DNA of 64,000 bases from Rhodoferax ferrireducens (GTDB lineage Bacteria; Pseudomonadota; Gammaproteobacteria; Burkholderiales; Burkholderiaceae_C), in NCBI GenBank assembly GCA_002083775.1, contig MTEI01000003.1, positions 310,001-374,000 on the forward strand, in the 5' to 3' direction. Below, one piece after another: positions 49,996 through 62,573 of the stretch; position 1 is the stretch's first letter; each line of letters opens with the position of its first letter. The translations under genes were made by a program, and so were the position numbers. The notes beneath the pieces are model-generated. The model did no database searches, was not told the DNA's origin, and worked only from the letters and a program-made list of their open reading frames with translations.

Positions 49996-52900
49996 TCATG
50001 CCGACAGCGGCTTGAGCAATTCCGCCAGATCACTCTCGCTGAACAGCGGCTGTTTGCGTCCAACTGACCCGCTGTACATGCTCTCAGCCAGCGCGGCCTT
50101 GCGCTCCTGCAGGGCCAGGATGCGCTCCTCGATCGTGCCTTGCGCCACCAGTTTCACCACCCACACACTCTGCGCCTGGCCGATGCGGTGGGCGCGACCG
50201 GTGGCTTGGGCTTCCACCGCTGGGTTCCACCAGGGGTCGTAGTGAATCACGGTGTCGGCCTGCGGCAGGTTCAGGCCGGTGCCGCCGGCTTTCAGGCTGA
50301 TCAAAAACAGCGGCACGGCACCGCTGGTGAACTGGTCGATGATCTCGTCGCGCTTCTGGCTCTGGCCGGTGAGTTTGACCCAGTTGAGTTTGCGTTTGGC
50401 CAGTTCCACCTCAATCAAGGTCAGCATGCTGGTGAACTGCGAAAACAGCAGAATCCGCCGCCCCTCACTCAGCATCTCGGGGAGCAGTTCTATCAGTTGG
50501 TCGAGTTTGGCCGAGGTTTTCACCTTTTGCGCCGCCGCCAGTTTGAGCAGATGCGGGTCGCAGCACACCTGGCGCAGCTTCAGCAGGGCGTCCAGAATGG
50601 TGATTTGCGACTTGGCCAGGCCCTTGGTACTGAGTGCCTCGCGCACGGTTTTTTCCATCCCCAGGCGGATGGTTTCGTACAGGTCGGCCTGTTTGCCCAA
50701 CAGCTCCACGCGCATCACGGTTTCCACCTTGGGCGGCAGCTCGTGCGCCACCAGCGCCTTGGTGCGGCGCAGCATGAACGGCGTGACGCGCGCGCGCAGC
50801 TGGTGCAGCGCCTCGGGGTCGCCCTGTTTTTCGATGGGTTTGCGAAACAGCTCGGTAAAACGCTTCTGGCTGCCCAGAAAACCCGGCATCAGAAAGTGGA
50901 ACAGGCTCCAGATTTCGCCCAGGTGGTTTTCCATCGGCGTGCCAGACAGGCACAGGCGGTGGCGGCTTTTGAGTTCGCTAGCCACCTCGGCAGCAAAAGT
51001 GTTGGCGTTTTTGATGTTTTGCGCCTCGTCCAGCACCACCAGATGCCATTGGCCTTGCAGCCAGCCTTCGCGGTCGCGCGGCAGCAGCGAATATGGTGCG
51101 ATGACGATGTCGTACGCGTGCGTGCTGCCGCTCACTTCATGCCGGTCCGCGCCGTGAATGACCAGGCAACGCAGTTCCGGGCAAAAACGTTCGGCCTCAC
51201 GGCGCCAGTTGCCCATCAGGCTAACCGGGGCAATGATCAGCGCCGGTTCGGTCAGGCGGCCGGCGTCTTTTTCGATCTGGATGTGCGCCAGTGTTTGCAG
51301 CGTTTTGCCCAGGCCCATGTCGTCGGCCAGGATGCCGGCCAGACCGTATTCGCGCAGAAACTGCAGCCAGTTCACACCCTGCTGCTGGTACGGGCGCAGG
51401 GTGGCTTGAACACTTTTTGGCAGCGGCACCTCGGGCAGCTCGGCGTTACCTTTGAGTTTTTGCACCATCTCGCGCAGGTGTTGTGTCCCTTCCCAGATCG
51501 CGCCTTCCCCCAGGGACGCGGTGGTGCGCATGGCGTCCAAACGTGAGAGTTTCAGGCTTTCACCCGTGAAATCATGTTCGCGGTCGCCCACCAATTCGAG
51601 GAGCGCACCCAGCCAGGGTTTCAGGTTGTCAGTCGGCAGGCGGATGAAGCCGCCCTGCGGGTTGGGCAAATACACAAACGGCGGCAGGTCTGGCAGGCCG
51701 GTGACCGCATCACGCGGGCTCATGGCGGCGGTGGCAATCAGGCTGGGCAGCAGCGGCAGGATGTTGTGGCGCTGGCCGTTGATCTCCATCCCCAGGCTCA
51801 GGTCAAACCACGGCGAGGTGGCTTCGTCGTCGCCCTGCGCTTGCAGGCTCACGTCCAGCGCGCTGGCGTGGCTGATCCAGTTGATCAGGCCGTCGTCCAG
51901 CGTCACTTCAAAGCCCGCCTCTTGCAGCGGTCCGTAATCGGTGTCGGCCAATTGCAGCCAGCGCTGCTGTGGCTCGTAGCCGGGGATGACAAAAACGTCT
52001 TTGCCATGGCTGACAAAACCCCAGTCGCGCAGGCGAACGATGGCTTCCAGTTCTGTTTGCGGGTCGCGCTGCAGCATGGCACGGCCCGCGGGGCCGTCCA
52101 CCAGCACGGTGGTGCCCTGGCCCACCCACCAGCCACGGTGCCCGGCGTAGTCAAAACTCAGGCGCATCAGCATCAGGCCGCTCATGGGCACCTCTTCCGG
52201 GGTCACTGCTTGCAGGTGCAGGCAGGCTGTGGGCGTGATGCCTTTCAGGGTGGGCAGTTGCTCCAGCACCGGTGGCAGCGGCACGGTACCCAGCTGCGCG
52301 ATCAGGTCAGGCTGGTGTTTTTTCAACGCCTCGGGTTTGAGCGGCGGGGTTTTCAGCAGCACAGCGATCTGGCCGGCGCTCATGCCTTGCACATCGACCA
52401 AGCCGCAGCGCCCGTTGACGCTGTCCAGGTACATCGGTGGGTTGTTCAGGCAGACTTTGGCGTGGCCGTCGCCCAGTTTGGCGCGTAACGCCCAGCCGGA
52501 TTTTGCGTTGATGCTGGGTCCGGCTTCAAACCATTCCCAGGCCAGGGTCAGCGGCGGGCCCCATAACACCGGTGCGCCGGGCTGGCTGGGCGGCACCAAG
52601 ACAAACAAGCGGCCGGTGCTGGCGGCTTTTTCCAGAATCTGCACGCCGTATTTGCCCTCGGGCGTGATCTTGCTGCGCGCGCTGTAGCTGTAGTAATACT
52701 GGATCGAGCTGCCCGGCATGGCGCGAATCAGCTGCAGCACGTCGTGATCGGCCTCGCTGGCCAGGTCAAACAGCGGCTGGCCACGCTCAGGCTGGTGTTT
52801 GAGTTGCTTGGCCTTGGCCCAGCCGCCGGTGACCTTGGGGTAAGAGGTGACCACTTCCAGGCTCAGCTGCGGGGTCGGGCCTTGCGGGTTGAGGATGGAC

Positions 52901-53475
52901 AGTAGGTACAAAAACTGCTCGGGCCGTGCCACCGGGGCGCCGGGGCGAGCGGGGGCGGTCTGCGGGTGCAGTGCATCGGCAGGCTTGGGCGCGGTGCGCG
53001 CCAACTCAGCCAGCCAGCGCGTCACCTGGCGTTCAGCTTCCATCTGCTCCTCAGCCTGCTGGCGCGCCAGTTCGGCCAGGCGGCGGGCTTCGAGTTGCTC
53101 GGGGGTGGCGGGTGTGCTGGTGGCGCTGACATAGGTGGGCCCCAGCAAGTATTGGCCTTTGTAGGCGGCTTTGATCATCAGCGCCACGGCGTGTTTGCAC
53201 TGGTATCCCACCGGGCAGGTGCAGTCGCTTTCCCAGGTGCGTATCAGGCCGGTGGCCGTCAGGCTGAGATCGACCTCCACCTCATATGGGCGGCGTTCGC
53301 TGCCTTGCACCTCGCCCTCCAGCAGCCAGTGTTTGTCGAGGGGCGAGATCGCCAGGCTCAGTACCTTCTGGCCACGGTACAGGTCCAGCGCGCGGCCATA
53401 GGTCGAGGCACCGGCCCGCTGGGCCAAGGAGGTCAAGTCCAGCCAGAGTCCGTGTGGTGCGTCATTGTTAGGCAT
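49996..53475 (-). CDS. SWIM-domain SNF2-family helicase
   Basis: 1159 residues. A SWIM zinc finger lies near residues 84-102 ([14 protein letters not shown]-x-C...C-x-H). A long middle region (about 110-660) with a bacterial SNF2 N-terminal domain follows, then the SNF2 ATPase: [15 protein letters not shown] (motif I), DEAQ (II), [19 protein letters not shown] (III). The helicase C half contains [12 protein letters not shown] and [11 protein letters not shown] (VI). All ATPase motifs are intact. It is a DNA-dependent translocase, probably acting in transcription recycling or DNA repair. It is preceded by a palindromic repeat and sits alone. Confidence 0.94.
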   Translation of the reverse strand: MPNNDAPHGLWLDLTSLAQRAGASTYGRALDLYRGQKVLSLAISPLDKHWLLEGEVQGSERRPYEVEVDLSLTATGLIRTWESDCTCPVGYQCKHAVALMIKAAYKGQYLLGPTYVSATSTPATPEQLEARRLAELARQQAEEQMEAERQVTRWLAELARTAPKPADALHPQTAPARPGAPVARPEQFLYLLSILNPQGPTPQLSLEVVTSYPKVTGGWAKAKQLKHQPERGQPLFDLASEADHDVLQLIRAMPGSSIQYYYSYSARSKITPEGKYGVQILEKAASTGRLFVLVPPSQPGAPVLWGPPLTLAWEWFEAGPSINAKSGWALRAKLGDGHAKVCLNNPPMYLDSVNGRCGLVDVQGMSAGQIAVLLKTPPLKPEALKKHQPDLIAQLGTVPLPPVLEQLPTLKGITPTACLHLQAVTPEEVPMSGLMLMRLSFDYAGHRGWWVGQGTTVLVDGPAGRAMLQRDPQTELEAIVRLRDWGFVSHGKDVFVIPGYEPQQRWLQLADTDYGPLQEAGFEVTLDDGLINWISHASALDVSLQAQGDDEATSPWFDLSLGMEINGQRHNILPLLPSLIATAAMSPRDAVTGLPDLPPFVYLPNPQGGFIRLPTDNLKPWLGALLELVGDREHDFTGESLKLSRLDAMRTTASLGEGAIWEGTQHLREMVQKLKGNAELPEVPLPKSVQATLRPYQQQGVNWLQFLREYGLAGILADDMGLGKTLQTLAHIQIEKDAGRLTEPALIIAPVSLMGNWRREAERFCPELRCLVIHGADRHEVSGSTHAYDIVIAPYSLLPRDREGWLQGQWHLVVLDEAQNIKNANTFAAEVASELKSRHRLCLSGTPMENHLGEIWSLFHFLMPGFLGSQKRFTELFRKPIEKQGDPEALHQLRARVTPFMLRRTKALVAHELPPKVETVMRVELLGKQADLYETIRLGMEKTVREALSTKGLAKSQITILDALLKLRQVCCDPHLLKLAAAQKVKTSAKLDQLIELLPEMLSEGRRILLFSQFTSMLTLIEVELAKRKLNWVKLTGQSQKRDEIIDQFTSGAVPLFLISLKAGGTGLNLPQADTVIHYDPWWNPAVEAQATGRAHRIGQAQSVWVVKLVAQGTIEERILALQERKAALAESMYSGSVGRKQPLFSESDLAELLKPLSA

Positions 53476-53477
53476 GA

Positions 53478-53520
53478 AATTGGCCTCTAGCCCTTATCTA
53501 TAAAGGGTGAGTAGCTATGA
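53478..53520. repeat. Palindromic repeat, AGCCCTT family, copy 15
   Basis: TTGGCCTCTAGCCCTTATCT, ATAAAGGGTGAGTAGCTAT. AGCCCTT (53489-53495) faces AAGGGT. It lies between the lipA stop and the SNF2 start, both on the minus strand, so it could terminate the lip transcript. Confidence 0.75.
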
Positions 53521-53533
53521 AAAAATGATTATT

Positions 53534-54535
53534 TCAGGCAGACGGCTGGCCCATGGCGTGGCCGGCCTGCTGGTCCGCGTGGTAGCTGCTGCGCACCATC
53601 GCACCCACGGCGGCGTGGCTGAAACCCATCTCGTAGGCACGGGTTTCAAACATCTTGAACACGTCCGGGTGCACGTAGCGCTTGACCGTCAGGTGGCTGG
53701 TGGACGGGGCCAGATACTGGCCGATGGTCAGCATGTTGATGCCGTGGTCGCGCATGTCCTGCATGGTTTGCAAAATTTCGTCATCGGTTTCGCCCAGGCC
53801 GACCATGATGCCGCTTTTGGTGGGGATGTCGGGGAACTGCGCTTTGAACTTCTTCAGCAGGTTCAGGCTGAACTGGTAATCCGAGCCGGGGCGCGCTTCT
53901 TTGTACAGGCGCGGGATGGTTTCCAGGTTGTGGTTCATCACATCGGGCGGCGCGGCTTTCAAAATCTCCAGCGCCCGATCGTCGCGGCCCCGGAAGTCGG
54001 GCACCAGCACCTCGATCTGGGTGTGTGGGGATTTGGCGCGAATCTGCTCGATACACGCCACAAAATGCCCGGCGCCACCGTCGCGCAGGTCGTCGCGGTC
54101 CACGCTGGTGATCACCACGTATTTGAGTTTGAGCTGGGCGATGGTGTTGGCCAGATTGACCGGCTCGTTCACGTCCAGCGGGTCCGGGCGACCGTGACCC
54201 ACATCGCAAAACGGGCAGCGCCGCGTGCATTTGTCACCCATGATCATGAAGGTGGCCGTGCCTTTGCCAAAACATTCGCCAATGTTCGGGCAACTGGCTT
54301 CCTCACACACCGTCACCAGCTTGTTGGCGCGCAGCACATTCTTGATCTCGTAGAAACGCGTGGTCGGGCTGCCGGCCTTGACGCGAATCCACTCCGGTTT
54401 GCGCAAAATTTCGCCTTGCACCACCTTCACCGGGATGCGCGACAGCTTGGCCGCCGCCTTTTGTTTGGCGGTGGGGTCGTAGTTCTCGGCGGTTTGGGCC
54501 TCGCGCACAGTGGGAGAGTCGTTGGAGTTCGTCAT
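53534..54535 (-). CDS. lipA: Lipoyl synthase LipA
   Basis: 333 residues from ATG 54535 ([14 protein letters not shown]); the longer frame upstream is not conserved in style. Radical-SAM enzyme: auxiliary cluster cysteines [15 protein letters not shown] cluster CTRRCPFC, and the C-terminal Ser ligand region RSSYHAD. It inserts two sulfur atoms into protein-bound octanoate to make lipoyl groups for pyruvate and 2-oxoglutarate dehydrogenases and glycine cleavage. It follows lipB on the same strand, 70 bases away, in the classic DUF493-lipB-lipA order. Confidence 0.97.
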   Translation of the reverse strand: MTNSNDSPTVREAQTAENYDPTAKQKAAAKLSRIPVKVVQGEILRKPEWIRVKAGSPTTRFYEIKNVLRANKLVTVCEEASCPNIGECFGKGTATFMIMGDKCTRRCPFCDVGHGRPDPLDVNEPVNLANTIAQLKLKYVVITSVDRDDLRDGGAGHFVACIEQIRAKSPHTQIEVLVPDFRGRDDRALEILKAAPPDVMNHNLETIPRLYKEARPGSDYQFSLNLLKKFKAQFPDIPTKSGIMVGLGETDDEILQTMQDMRDHGINMLTIGQYLAPSTSHLTVKRYVHPDVFKMFETRAYEMGFSHAAVGAMVRSSYHADQQAGHAMGQPSA

Positions 54536-54605
54536 GGGATGTGTTGAAGGGCGGTAAGGCGTGTTGTTGGGTGCGGCGTTGGCCAGTGCCAGCCATCCGG
54601 GGCGG

Positions 54606-55385
54606 TTAATGGCCCAGGTAAATGACCAGCTTGCCAGCCAGCACTTCGGCCGCTTCTTGCCAGGAAACAGAAACGCCGATTGTAGAAAGATCAACGGTTT
54701 GCAGCGCCTGGTAGCCGCAAGGGTTGATACGCGAGTAGGGCTCCAGGTCCATGGCCACGTTCAGCGCCACACCGTGGTAAGTGCAGTTGCGGCTGACCTT
54801 GATGCCCAGCGCGGCGATTTTGCCCAGGCCGGTGAAGTTCGGGCTAGCCTTCTGCGGCCGAACTGACGGCGTATCGGCTGCAGAAATGGGGTCAGAGCCG
54901 GCCGCGTAGCGGAACGGCTCTGACCCCATTTCTGGAGCGTTAACAACCAGCTTCATCGGCCGCTGCGGCAGCAGCGCATGTGAGCGCGGATCGTCGAGGC
55001 GCACATAAATCCCCGGCGCACCCGCCACGCGGTGCCCGGTGATGTCAAAGTGCATCAGCGTGCGGATCACCGCTTCTTCAATGCGGTACACGTATTCCTT
55101 GACGAAATATCCAGCGCGTTTCAGGTCCAGCAGCGGGTAAGCCACCACCTGCCCCGGCCCGTGGTAAGTGACCTGCCCACCCCGGTTGGTCTGGATCACC
55201 GGAATGTTGCCAGGATTGAAAATATGCTCCTTTTTGCCCGCCAGCCCTTGTGTATAAACGGCTTCATGCTCACAAATCCACAGTTCATCGGGCGTGACTT
55301 CGGTGCGTGCGGCGGTGAAGGTCTGCATCGCTTCATAGGTGGGCAGGTAGGCCACCCGGCCTAAGAACTGGGGTTCCATCGCCAC
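54606..55385 (-). CDS. lipB: Octanoyltransferase LipB with an in-frame inverted-repeat insertion
   Basis: 259 residues; E. coli LipB is 213. It transfers octanoate from acyl-carrier protein to lipoyl domains. Signature [23 protein letters not shown] is intact, as are the catalytic Lys region [18 protein letters not shown] and the catalytic Cys in RINPCGY. Between KLVVNAPE and [14 protein letters not shown] lies a ~30-residue extra segment ([19 protein letters not shown]...). Its DNA contains a 20-bp perfect inverted repeat. The insertion sits just before the catalytic lysine in a surface loop, so activity is probably kept. It begins three bases after the DUF493 stop. Confidence 0.95.
   Translation of the reverse strand: MAMEPQFLGRVAYLPTYEAMQTFTAARTEVTPDELWICEHEAVYTQGLAGKKEHIFNPGNIPVIQTNRGGQVTYHGPGQVVAYPLLDLKRAGYFVKEYVYRIEEAVIRTLMHFDITGHRVAGAPGIYVRLDDPRSHALLPQRPMKLVVNAPEMGSEPFRYAAGSDPISAADTPSVRPQKASPNFTGLGKIAALGIKVSRNCTYHGVALNVAMDLEPYSRINPCGYQALQTVDLSTIGVSVSWQEAAEVLAGKLVIYLGH
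54881..54934. repeat. 20-bp perfect inverted repeat inside lipB
   Basis: CAGAAATGGGGTCAGAGC... (54881-54900) and its exact complement (54915-54934) flank a 14-base loop. The unit is 54 bases, a multiple of three, and is read through by lipB. GGGGTCAGAG is a motif I associate with palindromes mobilised by REP-associated tyrosine transposases. No such transposase is in the window. Confidence 0.88.
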
Positions 55386-55387
55386 GC

Positions 55388-55684
55388 TTACAGCACCACC
55401 TTGACCATCGGGTGGGTGGAGAGCGTGCGGTACAGCTCGTCGAGCTGTTCGCGGCTGGTGGCGGTCACGGTGATGGTCACACCCAAATACTTGCCGCCTT
55501 TGCTGGGGCGCAGCTCGATGGTGCTGGCGTCAAAGGCTGGGTCAAACTGGTGGGCAATGTGGCTGATGGCGGCCACCAGGCTGTCGGTCTGCACACCCAT
55601 CACCTTGATGGGAAACTGGCATGGATAGGTGATCAGCGAGGCGCGCGGCGCCTCATCTGTCGGGAGGGTGGTCGGGTTGGTCAT
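55388..55684 (-). CDS. DUF493 (YbeD) family protein
   Basis: 98 residues: the ferredoxin-like DUF493 fold, with [28 protein letters not shown], then [42 protein letters not shown]. coli YbeD sits at the same place before lipB. It is first of the DUF493-lipB-lipA unit, separated from lipB by two bases. The biochemical role is unknown; a regulatory, ACT-like function is suggested by the fold. It diverges from the atp operon. Confidence 0.92.
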   Translation of the reverse strand: MTNPTTLPTDEAPRASLITYPCQFPIKVMGVQTDSLVAAISHIAHQFDPAFDASTIELRPSKGGKYLGVTITVTATSREQLDELYRTLSTHPMVKVVL

Positions 55685-55699
55685 GGAGGCGCAGAGTGG

Positions 55700-55734
55700 T
55701 TGACTTCAATTTTGAACATGTTTCTACGTATAAT
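55700..55734 (+). promoter_or_regulatory. Candidate promoter of the atp operon
   Basis: A perfect TATAAT at 55729-55734 lies 50 bases before the atpI start. The -35 is ambiguous: TTGACT at 55700-55705 is a good box but 23 bases away, while TTCAAT at 55705-55710 gives an 18-base spacer. The region is AT-rich compared with the rest of the window. Confidence 0.55.
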
Positions 55735-55783
55735 CAAAGGCTTATCTCACCAAAGCCGAGTCTGTAAAGTAATCGTAATGTAA

Positions 55784-56290
55784 ATGGGGACAATAGCACC
55801 TTCGGGAGCACAGGGCTCTGAGATTGATGACGAGCCTGATGATTTTGTCCCCTTGACGCCGGAGCAGGCGGCCGTGGTCAAAGCGGCCAACCCCGCAACA
55901 TCCCCTTGGTGGGTGGTTGCCGGGCAGGTGGTTTTGGGTTTAGTGTTGGTAGGCTTGGCGTTGGCTTTGTTTGATCAGAGAATCGCCAAGTCGGTGGCTT
56001 GGGGTGTAATGGCGGTGGTCGTTCCTTCGGCTTTGTTTGCACGGGGGCTCACCAGCCAGTTCGCCAAAGCCAATGTGGGAACGGCCGTCATGAGCTTCTT
56101 TGTTTGGGAGCTGGTCAAGATTGTGGTGACGCTGGGCATTCTTTTTGCTGCCCATCGTCTGGTGTCTGACTTGAGTTGGCCGGCCATGCTGGTCGGTCTG
56201 GTGGTCACCATCAAGGTGTATTGGTTGGCGCTGGCGTTCAAACGCCAAGCGAAGCCGGTGCAGGTAATTAACGCCTCATGGCAAAAGTAA
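55784..56290 (+). CDS. atpI: ATP synthase subunit I (AtpI)
   Basis: 168 residues. A soluble acidic N-terminus (about 1-40, DDEPDDFVPLTPEQAAVV) precedes four hydrophobic segments (WWVVAGQVVLGLVLVGLALALFD; SVAWGVMAVVVPSALFARGL; SFFVWELVKIVVTLGILFAAH; WPAMLVGLVVTIKVYWLALAF). This is the Burkholderiales form of AtpI, thought to help assemble the c-ring. It is first in the operon, 18 bases before atpB. Confidence 0.9.
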   Translation: MGTIAPSGAQGSEIDDEPDDFVPLTPEQAAVVKAANPATSPWWVVAGQVVLGLVLVGLALALFDQRIAKSVAWGVMAVVVPSALFARGLTSQFAKANVGTAVMSFFVWELVKIVVTLGILFAAHRLVSDLSWPAMLVGLVVTIKVYWLALAFKRQAKPVQVINASWQK

Positions 56291-56308
56291 CTGATTTAAG
56301 AGTGACTG

Positions 56309-57199
56309 ATGGCTATTGAAGAACACGCTGCGCAACAAGGCCCGACCGCTGGTGAATACATCGGTCACCACCTGACCCACCTCCAATCCTCCAAACAAAC
56401 CGGCGTGATCGACATGTCGGTGTTCAATCTGGACTCCATTTTCTGGGCGGTCCTGTTGGGCTGTCTGGGTCTGTTTGTGATGTGGCGAGTCGCCAAGAGC
56501 GTCACCTCTGGTGTGCCCGGGCGCATGCAGGCGGCGGTAGAAATCCTGCTTGAAATGGTCGACACACAGGCCAAGGGCATCATTCATAACGCCGAGTCGC
56601 GCAAGTTTGTCGGTCCCCTGGCTTTGACGGTGTTCGTCTGGGTTTTCCTGATGAACTCCATGGACTTCTTGCCCGTGGATCTGATTCCCCTCGCTTGGGA
56701 AATGATTTACGGCGCAGCCGGTGGCGACCCGCACCATGCCTATATGCGTGTCGTGCCTACGGCTGACTTGTCTACCACGCTGGCCATGTCAACCTCGGTG
56801 TTGCTGGTCTGCCTGTACTACAACATCAAGATCAAGGGTGCTGGCGGCTGGGTGCATGAATTGGTCACCGCGCCTTTTGGCACCAGCAAGAATCCGTTGT
56901 TTGCCATCCCGCTGGGTGTGTTGAACGTGGCGATGCAATTGATTGAGTTCACTGCCAAGACCGTGTCGCACGGTATGCGACTGTTTGGCAACATGTATGC
57001 GGGCGAGCTGGTGTTCATGCTGATTGCGCTGATGGGTGCAGTGGGTTTTGGCTCTGCCACAGGTATTGCTCTCTGGTTCGGTCATGTGCTGGCTGGCACC
57101 GGCTGGGCAATATTCCACATTTTGATCGTGGCGCTGCAAGCGTTCATTTTCATGATGTTGACTCTGGTGTATGTGGGTCAAGCGCACGACCATCACTAA
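56309..57199 (+). CDS. atpB: F1Fo ATP synthase subunit a (AtpB)
   Basis: 296 residues, five to six membrane spans. The essential Arg is in AKTVSHGMRLFGNMYAGE, with EF/Q-containing helices around it (IEFTAKTV). The polar C-terminal HDHH is typical of the group. It forms the proton half-channels against the c-ring in the inner membrane. No loss of key residues is visible. Confidence 0.97.
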   Translation: MAIEEHAAQQGPTAGEYIGHHLTHLQSSKQTGVIDMSVFNLDSIFWAVLLGCLGLFVMWRVAKSVTSGVPGRMQAAVEILLEMVDTQAKGIIHNAESRKFVGPLALTVFVWVFLMNSMDFLPVDLIPLAWEMIYGAAGGDPHHAYMRVVPTADLSTTLAMSTSVLLVCLYYNIKIKGAGGWVHELVTAPFGTSKNPLFAIPLGVLNVAMQLIEFTAKTVSHGMRLFGNMYAGELVFMLIALMGAVGFGSATGIALWFGHVLAGTGWAIFHILIVALQAFIFMMLTLVYVGQAHDHH

Positions 57200-57210
57200 A
57201 AATTTGTCAG

Positions 57211-57240
57211 TAGTTTTCGTTATCTTTTTTCTTTTCAACT
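57211..57240 (+). promoter_or_regulatory. U-rich translational leader of atpE
   Basis: The atpB-atpE gap carries CGTTATCTTTTTTCTTTTCA, ending about 10 bases before the GGAG box at 57251. A pyrimidine-rich leader in this spot boosts atpE translation in E. coli to supply the many c subunits. The same device is inferred here. Confidence 0.5.
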
Positions 57241-57261
57241 TGAATCCATAGGAGCTCTTAA

Positions 57262-57510
<249 letters not shown>

Positions 57511-57547
57511 TCCCTTTCGCCTTTCACTGATCTAGAGAGGTGTTGTT

Positions 57548-58018
57548 GTGAGTATTAACGCAACATTCTTCGCGCAGATGGCGGTGTTTTTCCTGTTGGT
57601 GATGTTCACGATGAAACTCGTGTGGCCACCAATAGCCAAGGCACTCGACGATCGCGCACAGAAAATCGCAGACGGCCTGGCTGCTGCCGACAAAGCCAAA
57701 TCCGAGCTTTCATCTGCCAACCGGCGCGTGGAAGAAGAGTTGGTCAAATCGCGCACCGAGACGGCTGGTCGTTTGGCTGACGCTGAGCGTCGTGCCTTGA
57801 GCATCATCGAAGAGGCCAAGGCCAAAGCCACGGAAGAGGGCGGCAAGATTGTTGCCGCTGCCAAGGCTGAAGCTGAACAGCAAACGGTGAAAGCTCGCGA
57901 AGCATTGCGTGAGCAGGTTGCCGCACTGGCTGTCAAAGGTGCCGAGCAGATCTTGCGCAAGGAAGTCAACGCTGGCGTCCATGCCGACTTGTTGAACCGT
58001 TTGAAGACCGAGCTTTAA
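57548..58018 (+). CDS. atpF: F1Fo ATP synthase subunit b (AtpF)
   Basis: 156 residues from GTG 57548, with AGAGAGG upstream. One N-terminal membrane helix ([29 protein letters not shown]) is followed by a long, highly charged coiled coil (about 30-150). It is the peripheral stalk, dimeric, linking subunit a to delta. Length matches E. coli (156). Confidence 0.97.
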   Translation: MSINATFFAQMAVFFLLVMFTMKLVWPPIAKALDDRAQKIADGLAAADKAKSELSSANRRVEEELVKSRTETAGRLADAERRALSIIEEAKAKATEEGGKIVAAAKAEAEQQTVKAREALREQVAALAVKGAEQILRKEVNAGVHADLLNRLKTEL

Positions 58019-58027
58019 GAGAACAAC

Positions 58028-58558
58028 ATGGCTGAACTTGCCACTATTGCACGTCCTTACGCTGAAGCCCTGTTCAAGGCCTGCGGTGCTGATGCCAAAA
58101 CGGTCATGGGCTGGCTCGACGAGTTGGCGTGCGTTGCCGCCGAGCCGCAGCTGCTGCAGTTTGCAGACAGCCCCAAGGCCACATCGGAGCAGGTTTACGG
58201 TGTGATTTCAGGTGTCATGAAGACAGCCTTGAACACACACGCACAGAACTTTCTGCGCACGGTCATCGCCAACAACCGGCTGGCTTTTCTGCCTGAAATT
58301 GCGTCGCAGTTCCGGACTCTGGCGAATGCCAAAAGTGGTTCCAGTGATGCTGTTGTTTATAGCGCCTTCCCGATTGACGCTGTTGCCCTGGCTGAAACCG
58401 CCAAGGTACTTGAGCAGCGGTTTGGGCGCAAGCTCAACGTGTCTGTCGAATTGCAGCCCGATCTGATCGGCGGCATCAGGGTGGTCATAGGTGACGAAGT
58501 TCTTGACACATCTGTCAAGGCCCGTTTGGAACAAATGAAAGTGGCTTTAACGGCTTGA
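58028..58558 (+). CDS. atpH: F1Fo ATP synthase subunit delta (AtpH)
   Basis: 176 residues. N-terminal helical domain ([31 protein letters not shown]) and the C-terminal delta signature ([33 protein letters not shown]). It sits on top of F1 and anchors the b stalk. It starts nine bases after atpF. Confidence 0.97.
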   Translation: MAELATIARPYAEALFKACGADAKTVMGWLDELACVAAEPQLLQFADSPKATSEQVYGVISGVMKTALNTHAQNFLRTVIANNRLAFLPEIASQFRTLANAKSGSSDAVVYSAFPIDAVALAETAKVLEQRFGRKLNVSVELQPDLIGGIRVVIGDEVLDTSVKARLEQMKVALTA

Positions 58559-58606
58559 GGCTTTGCCCCAAACCGTCAGCCCATTTAATGAAAGAAGGAA
58601 AGAGTC

Positions 58607-60160
58607 ATGCAACTCAATCCCGCAGAAATTTCTGAACTGATCAAGAGCCGTATTGAAGGCCTGTCCGCCGTGGCTGACATCCGCAATCAAGGCACTGTGG
58701 TGTCCGTCACCGACGGCATCTGCCGCATCCATGGTCTGTCTGACGTGATGCAAGGCGAAATGCTGGAATTCCCGGCCGGCTCCGACGGCCAGCCCACCTA
58801 CGGTCTGGCGCTGAATCTGGAACGTGATTCGGTGGGTTCGGTGATTTTGGGTGAATACGAACACATTTCTGAAGGTGACACCGTCAAGTGCACCGGTCGT
58901 ATTTTGGAAGTGCCGGTGGGCCCTGAGCTCAAAGGCCGCGTGGTCAATGCGCTGGGTCAGCCCATCGACGGTAAAGGTCCGATCAACGCCAAGATGACCG
59001 ACGTGATCGAAAAAGTGGCACCAGGCGTGATTGCCCGCCAGTCGGTGGACCAACCGATGCAAACCGGTCTGAAATCCATTGACTCGATGGTGCCCGTGGG
59101 CCGTGGTCAACGCGAATTGATCATTGGTGACCGCCAGACCGGCAAGACCGCTGTGGCGATTGATGCCATCATCAACCAGAAGGGTCAGAACATGACCTGC
59201 GTTTACGTTGCGATTGGCCAAAAGGCCTCCAGCGTGAAAAACGTGGTGCGTTCACTCGAACAAGCTGGCGCGATGGAATACACCATTGTGGTGGCCGCAA
59301 CGGCTTCTGAATCTGCGGCTATGCAGTACGTGAGCGCTTACTCTGGTTGCACCATGGGTGAGTACTTCCGTGACCGTGGTCAGGATGCGCTGATTGTTTA
59401 TGACGATCTGTCCAAACAGGCTGTGGCTTACCGTCAGGTGTCCCTGCTGTTGCGCCGCCCACCAGGCCGCGAAGCCTACCCTGGCGACGTGTTTTACCTC
59501 CACAGCCGTCTGCTGGAGCGTGCTGCCCGCGTGAACGCCAAATACGTCGAAGACTTCACCAAAGGCGAAGTCAAAGGCAAAACCGGTTCCTTGACCGCGT
59601 TGCCCATCATCGAAACGCAAGCTGGTGACGTGTCCGCGTTTGTGCCAACCAACGTGATTTCCATCACCGACGGCCAGATCTTCCTGGAAACTTCGCTGTT
59701 CAACGCCGGTATCCGCCCCGCTATCAATGCCGGTATTTCGGTGTCCCGCGTCGGTGGTGCTGCGCAAACCAAGCTGATCAAGAACCTGTCGGGCGGTATC
59801 CGTACCGACTTGGCCCAGTACCGTGAATTGGCCGCTTTTGCACAGTTCGCCTCTGACCTGGACGAAGCCACCCGCAAGCAGCTCGACCGGGGTGCCCGCG
59901 TGACCGAACTGCTGAAGCAAGCCCAATACAGCCCGCAGCCGATTTCGATCATGGGTGCCACGCTGTTCTCGGTGAACAAGGGTTTCCTGGATGACATTCC
60001 AGTCAACAAGGTGTTGGCGTTTGAGCACGGTCTGCATGGCTACCTGAAAGACAAGCACGCTGCCTTGCTGGCCAAACTGGAAGCTGCCCGTGCCATGGAC
60101 AAGGACGCCGAAGCTGAACTGAGCGCCGCTGTTGCCGCATTCAAAAAGTCCTTTGCCTAA
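58607..60160 (+). CDS. atpA: F1Fo ATP synthase subunit alpha (AtpA)
   Basis: 517 residues. Walker A GDRQTGKT at residues 174-181, followed by the nucleotide-binding core, the arginine finger region ([16 protein letters not shown]) and the family signature. It forms the non-catalytic nucleotide sites of the alpha3beta3 hexamer. GGAAAGAG box before the ATG. No anomalies. Confidence 0.98.
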   Translation: MQLNPAEISELIKSRIEGLSAVADIRNQGTVVSVTDGICRIHGLSDVMQGEMLEFPAGSDGQPTYGLALNLERDSVGSVILGEYEHISEGDTVKCTGRILEVPVGPELKGRVVNALGQPIDGKGPINAKMTDVIEKVAPGVIARQSVDQPMQTGLKSIDSMVPVGRGQRELIIGDRQTGKTAVAIDAIINQKGQNMTCVYVAIGQKASSVKNVVRSLEQAGAMEYTIVVAATASESAAMQYVSAYSGCTMGEYFRDRGQDALIVYDDLSKQAVAYRQVSLLLRRPPGREAYPGDVFYLHSRLLERAARVNAKYVEDFTKGEVKGKTGSLTALPIIETQAGDVSAFVPTNVISITDGQIFLETSLFNAGIRPAINAGISVSRVGGAAQTKLIKNLSGGIRTDLAQYRELAAFAQFASDLDEATRKQLDRGARVTELLKQAQYSPQPISIMGATLFSVNKGFLDDIPVNKVLAFEHGLHGYLKDKHAALLAKLEAARAMDKDAEAELSAAVAAFKKSFA

Positions 60161-60189
60161 AGTCACCTCGCAAATAGAAGGAGACTGAT

Positions 60190-61086
60190 ATGGCAACTGG
60201 CAAGGAAATACGCGGCAAGATCAAAAACTTCGAAAGCACGAAGAAGATCACCAAGGCCATGGAGATGATTTCCGTCTCCAAAATGCGTAAAGCCCAAGAA
60301 CGCATGCGAGCTGCTCGGCCGTATACCGAAAAGGTGCGCAACATTGCTGCCCATCTGGGTCAGGCCAACCCTGAATACGTGCACCCGTTCATGAAGCTCA
60401 ACGACGCCAAGGTCGTGGGCATGATTGTGGTAACCACGGACAAGGGGCTGTGCGGCGGTTTGAACACCAATGTGCTGCGTGGGCTCACCAACAAGCTGCG
60501 TGAAGTGCAGTCTGAAGGCATGACCACTCAGACCGTGGCCATTGGCAACAAAGGTCTGGGTTTCCTGAACCGCGTGGGTGCCAAAGTGGTCGCGCATGTG
60601 ACGCAGTTGGGCGATCGGCCTCACCTTGAGCGGCTGATTGGCCCAGTCAAGGTGTTGCTGGATGCCTATGCGCGCGGTGAGCTCAAAGTGGTTTACCTGA
60701 CTTACACCCGTTTCGTCAACACGATGAAGCAGGAAGTGGTCATGGAGCAGCTGCTGCCGCGTTCTGCCGGACAAATGAATGAAGAAGCGCGCGCCAGCGA
60801 GGCGGCTACCGGCCAAAAACACGGCTGGGACTATATTTACGAGCCGGATGCACAGTCCGTGATTGATGATCTCATCGTCCGTTACGTTGAGGCACTGGTG
60901 TTCCAGGCGGTGGCTGAGAACATGGCGTCTGAGCATGCGGCCCGCATGGTGGCGATGAAAGCCGCGACTGACAACGCTGGCAACGTGATTGGTGAACTCA
61001 AGCTGGTTTACAACAAAACCCGCCAGGCTGCCATCACCAAAGAGTTGTCAGAAATCGTCTCCGGCGCCGCCGCGATCGCTGCCTGA
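60190..61086 (+). CDS. atpG: F1Fo ATP synthase subunit gamma (AtpG)
   Basis: 298 residues (E. coli 287). N-terminal helix ([39 protein letters not shown]) and C-terminal helix ([48 protein letters not shown]) form the rotary shaft. The small extra stretch is in the Rossmann-like middle ([21 protein letters not shown]). Confidence 0.97.
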   Translation: MATGKEIRGKIKNFESTKKITKAMEMISVSKMRKAQERMRAARPYTEKVRNIAAHLGQANPEYVHPFMKLNDAKVVGMIVVTTDKGLCGGLNTNVLRGLTNKLREVQSEGMTTQTVAIGNKGLGFLNRVGAKVVAHVTQLGDRPHLERLIGPVKVLLDAYARGELKVVYLTYTRFVNTMKQEVVMEQLLPRSAGQMNEEARASEAATGQKHGWDYIYEPDAQSVIDDLIVRYVEALVFQAVAENMASEHAARMVAMKAATDNAGNVIGELKLVYNKTRQAAITKELSEIVSGAAAIAA

Positions 61087-61106
61087 TCCATCCTTCAGCG
61101 AATTAG

Positions 61107-62561
<1,455 letters not shown>

Positions 62562-62573
62562 GGCAGGTTCACC

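Noticed and set aside
50140-51546. A 468-codon plus-strand frame opposite the SNF2 helicase
   Set aside because: Antisense shadow of a clear helicase; no domain or ribosome binding site.
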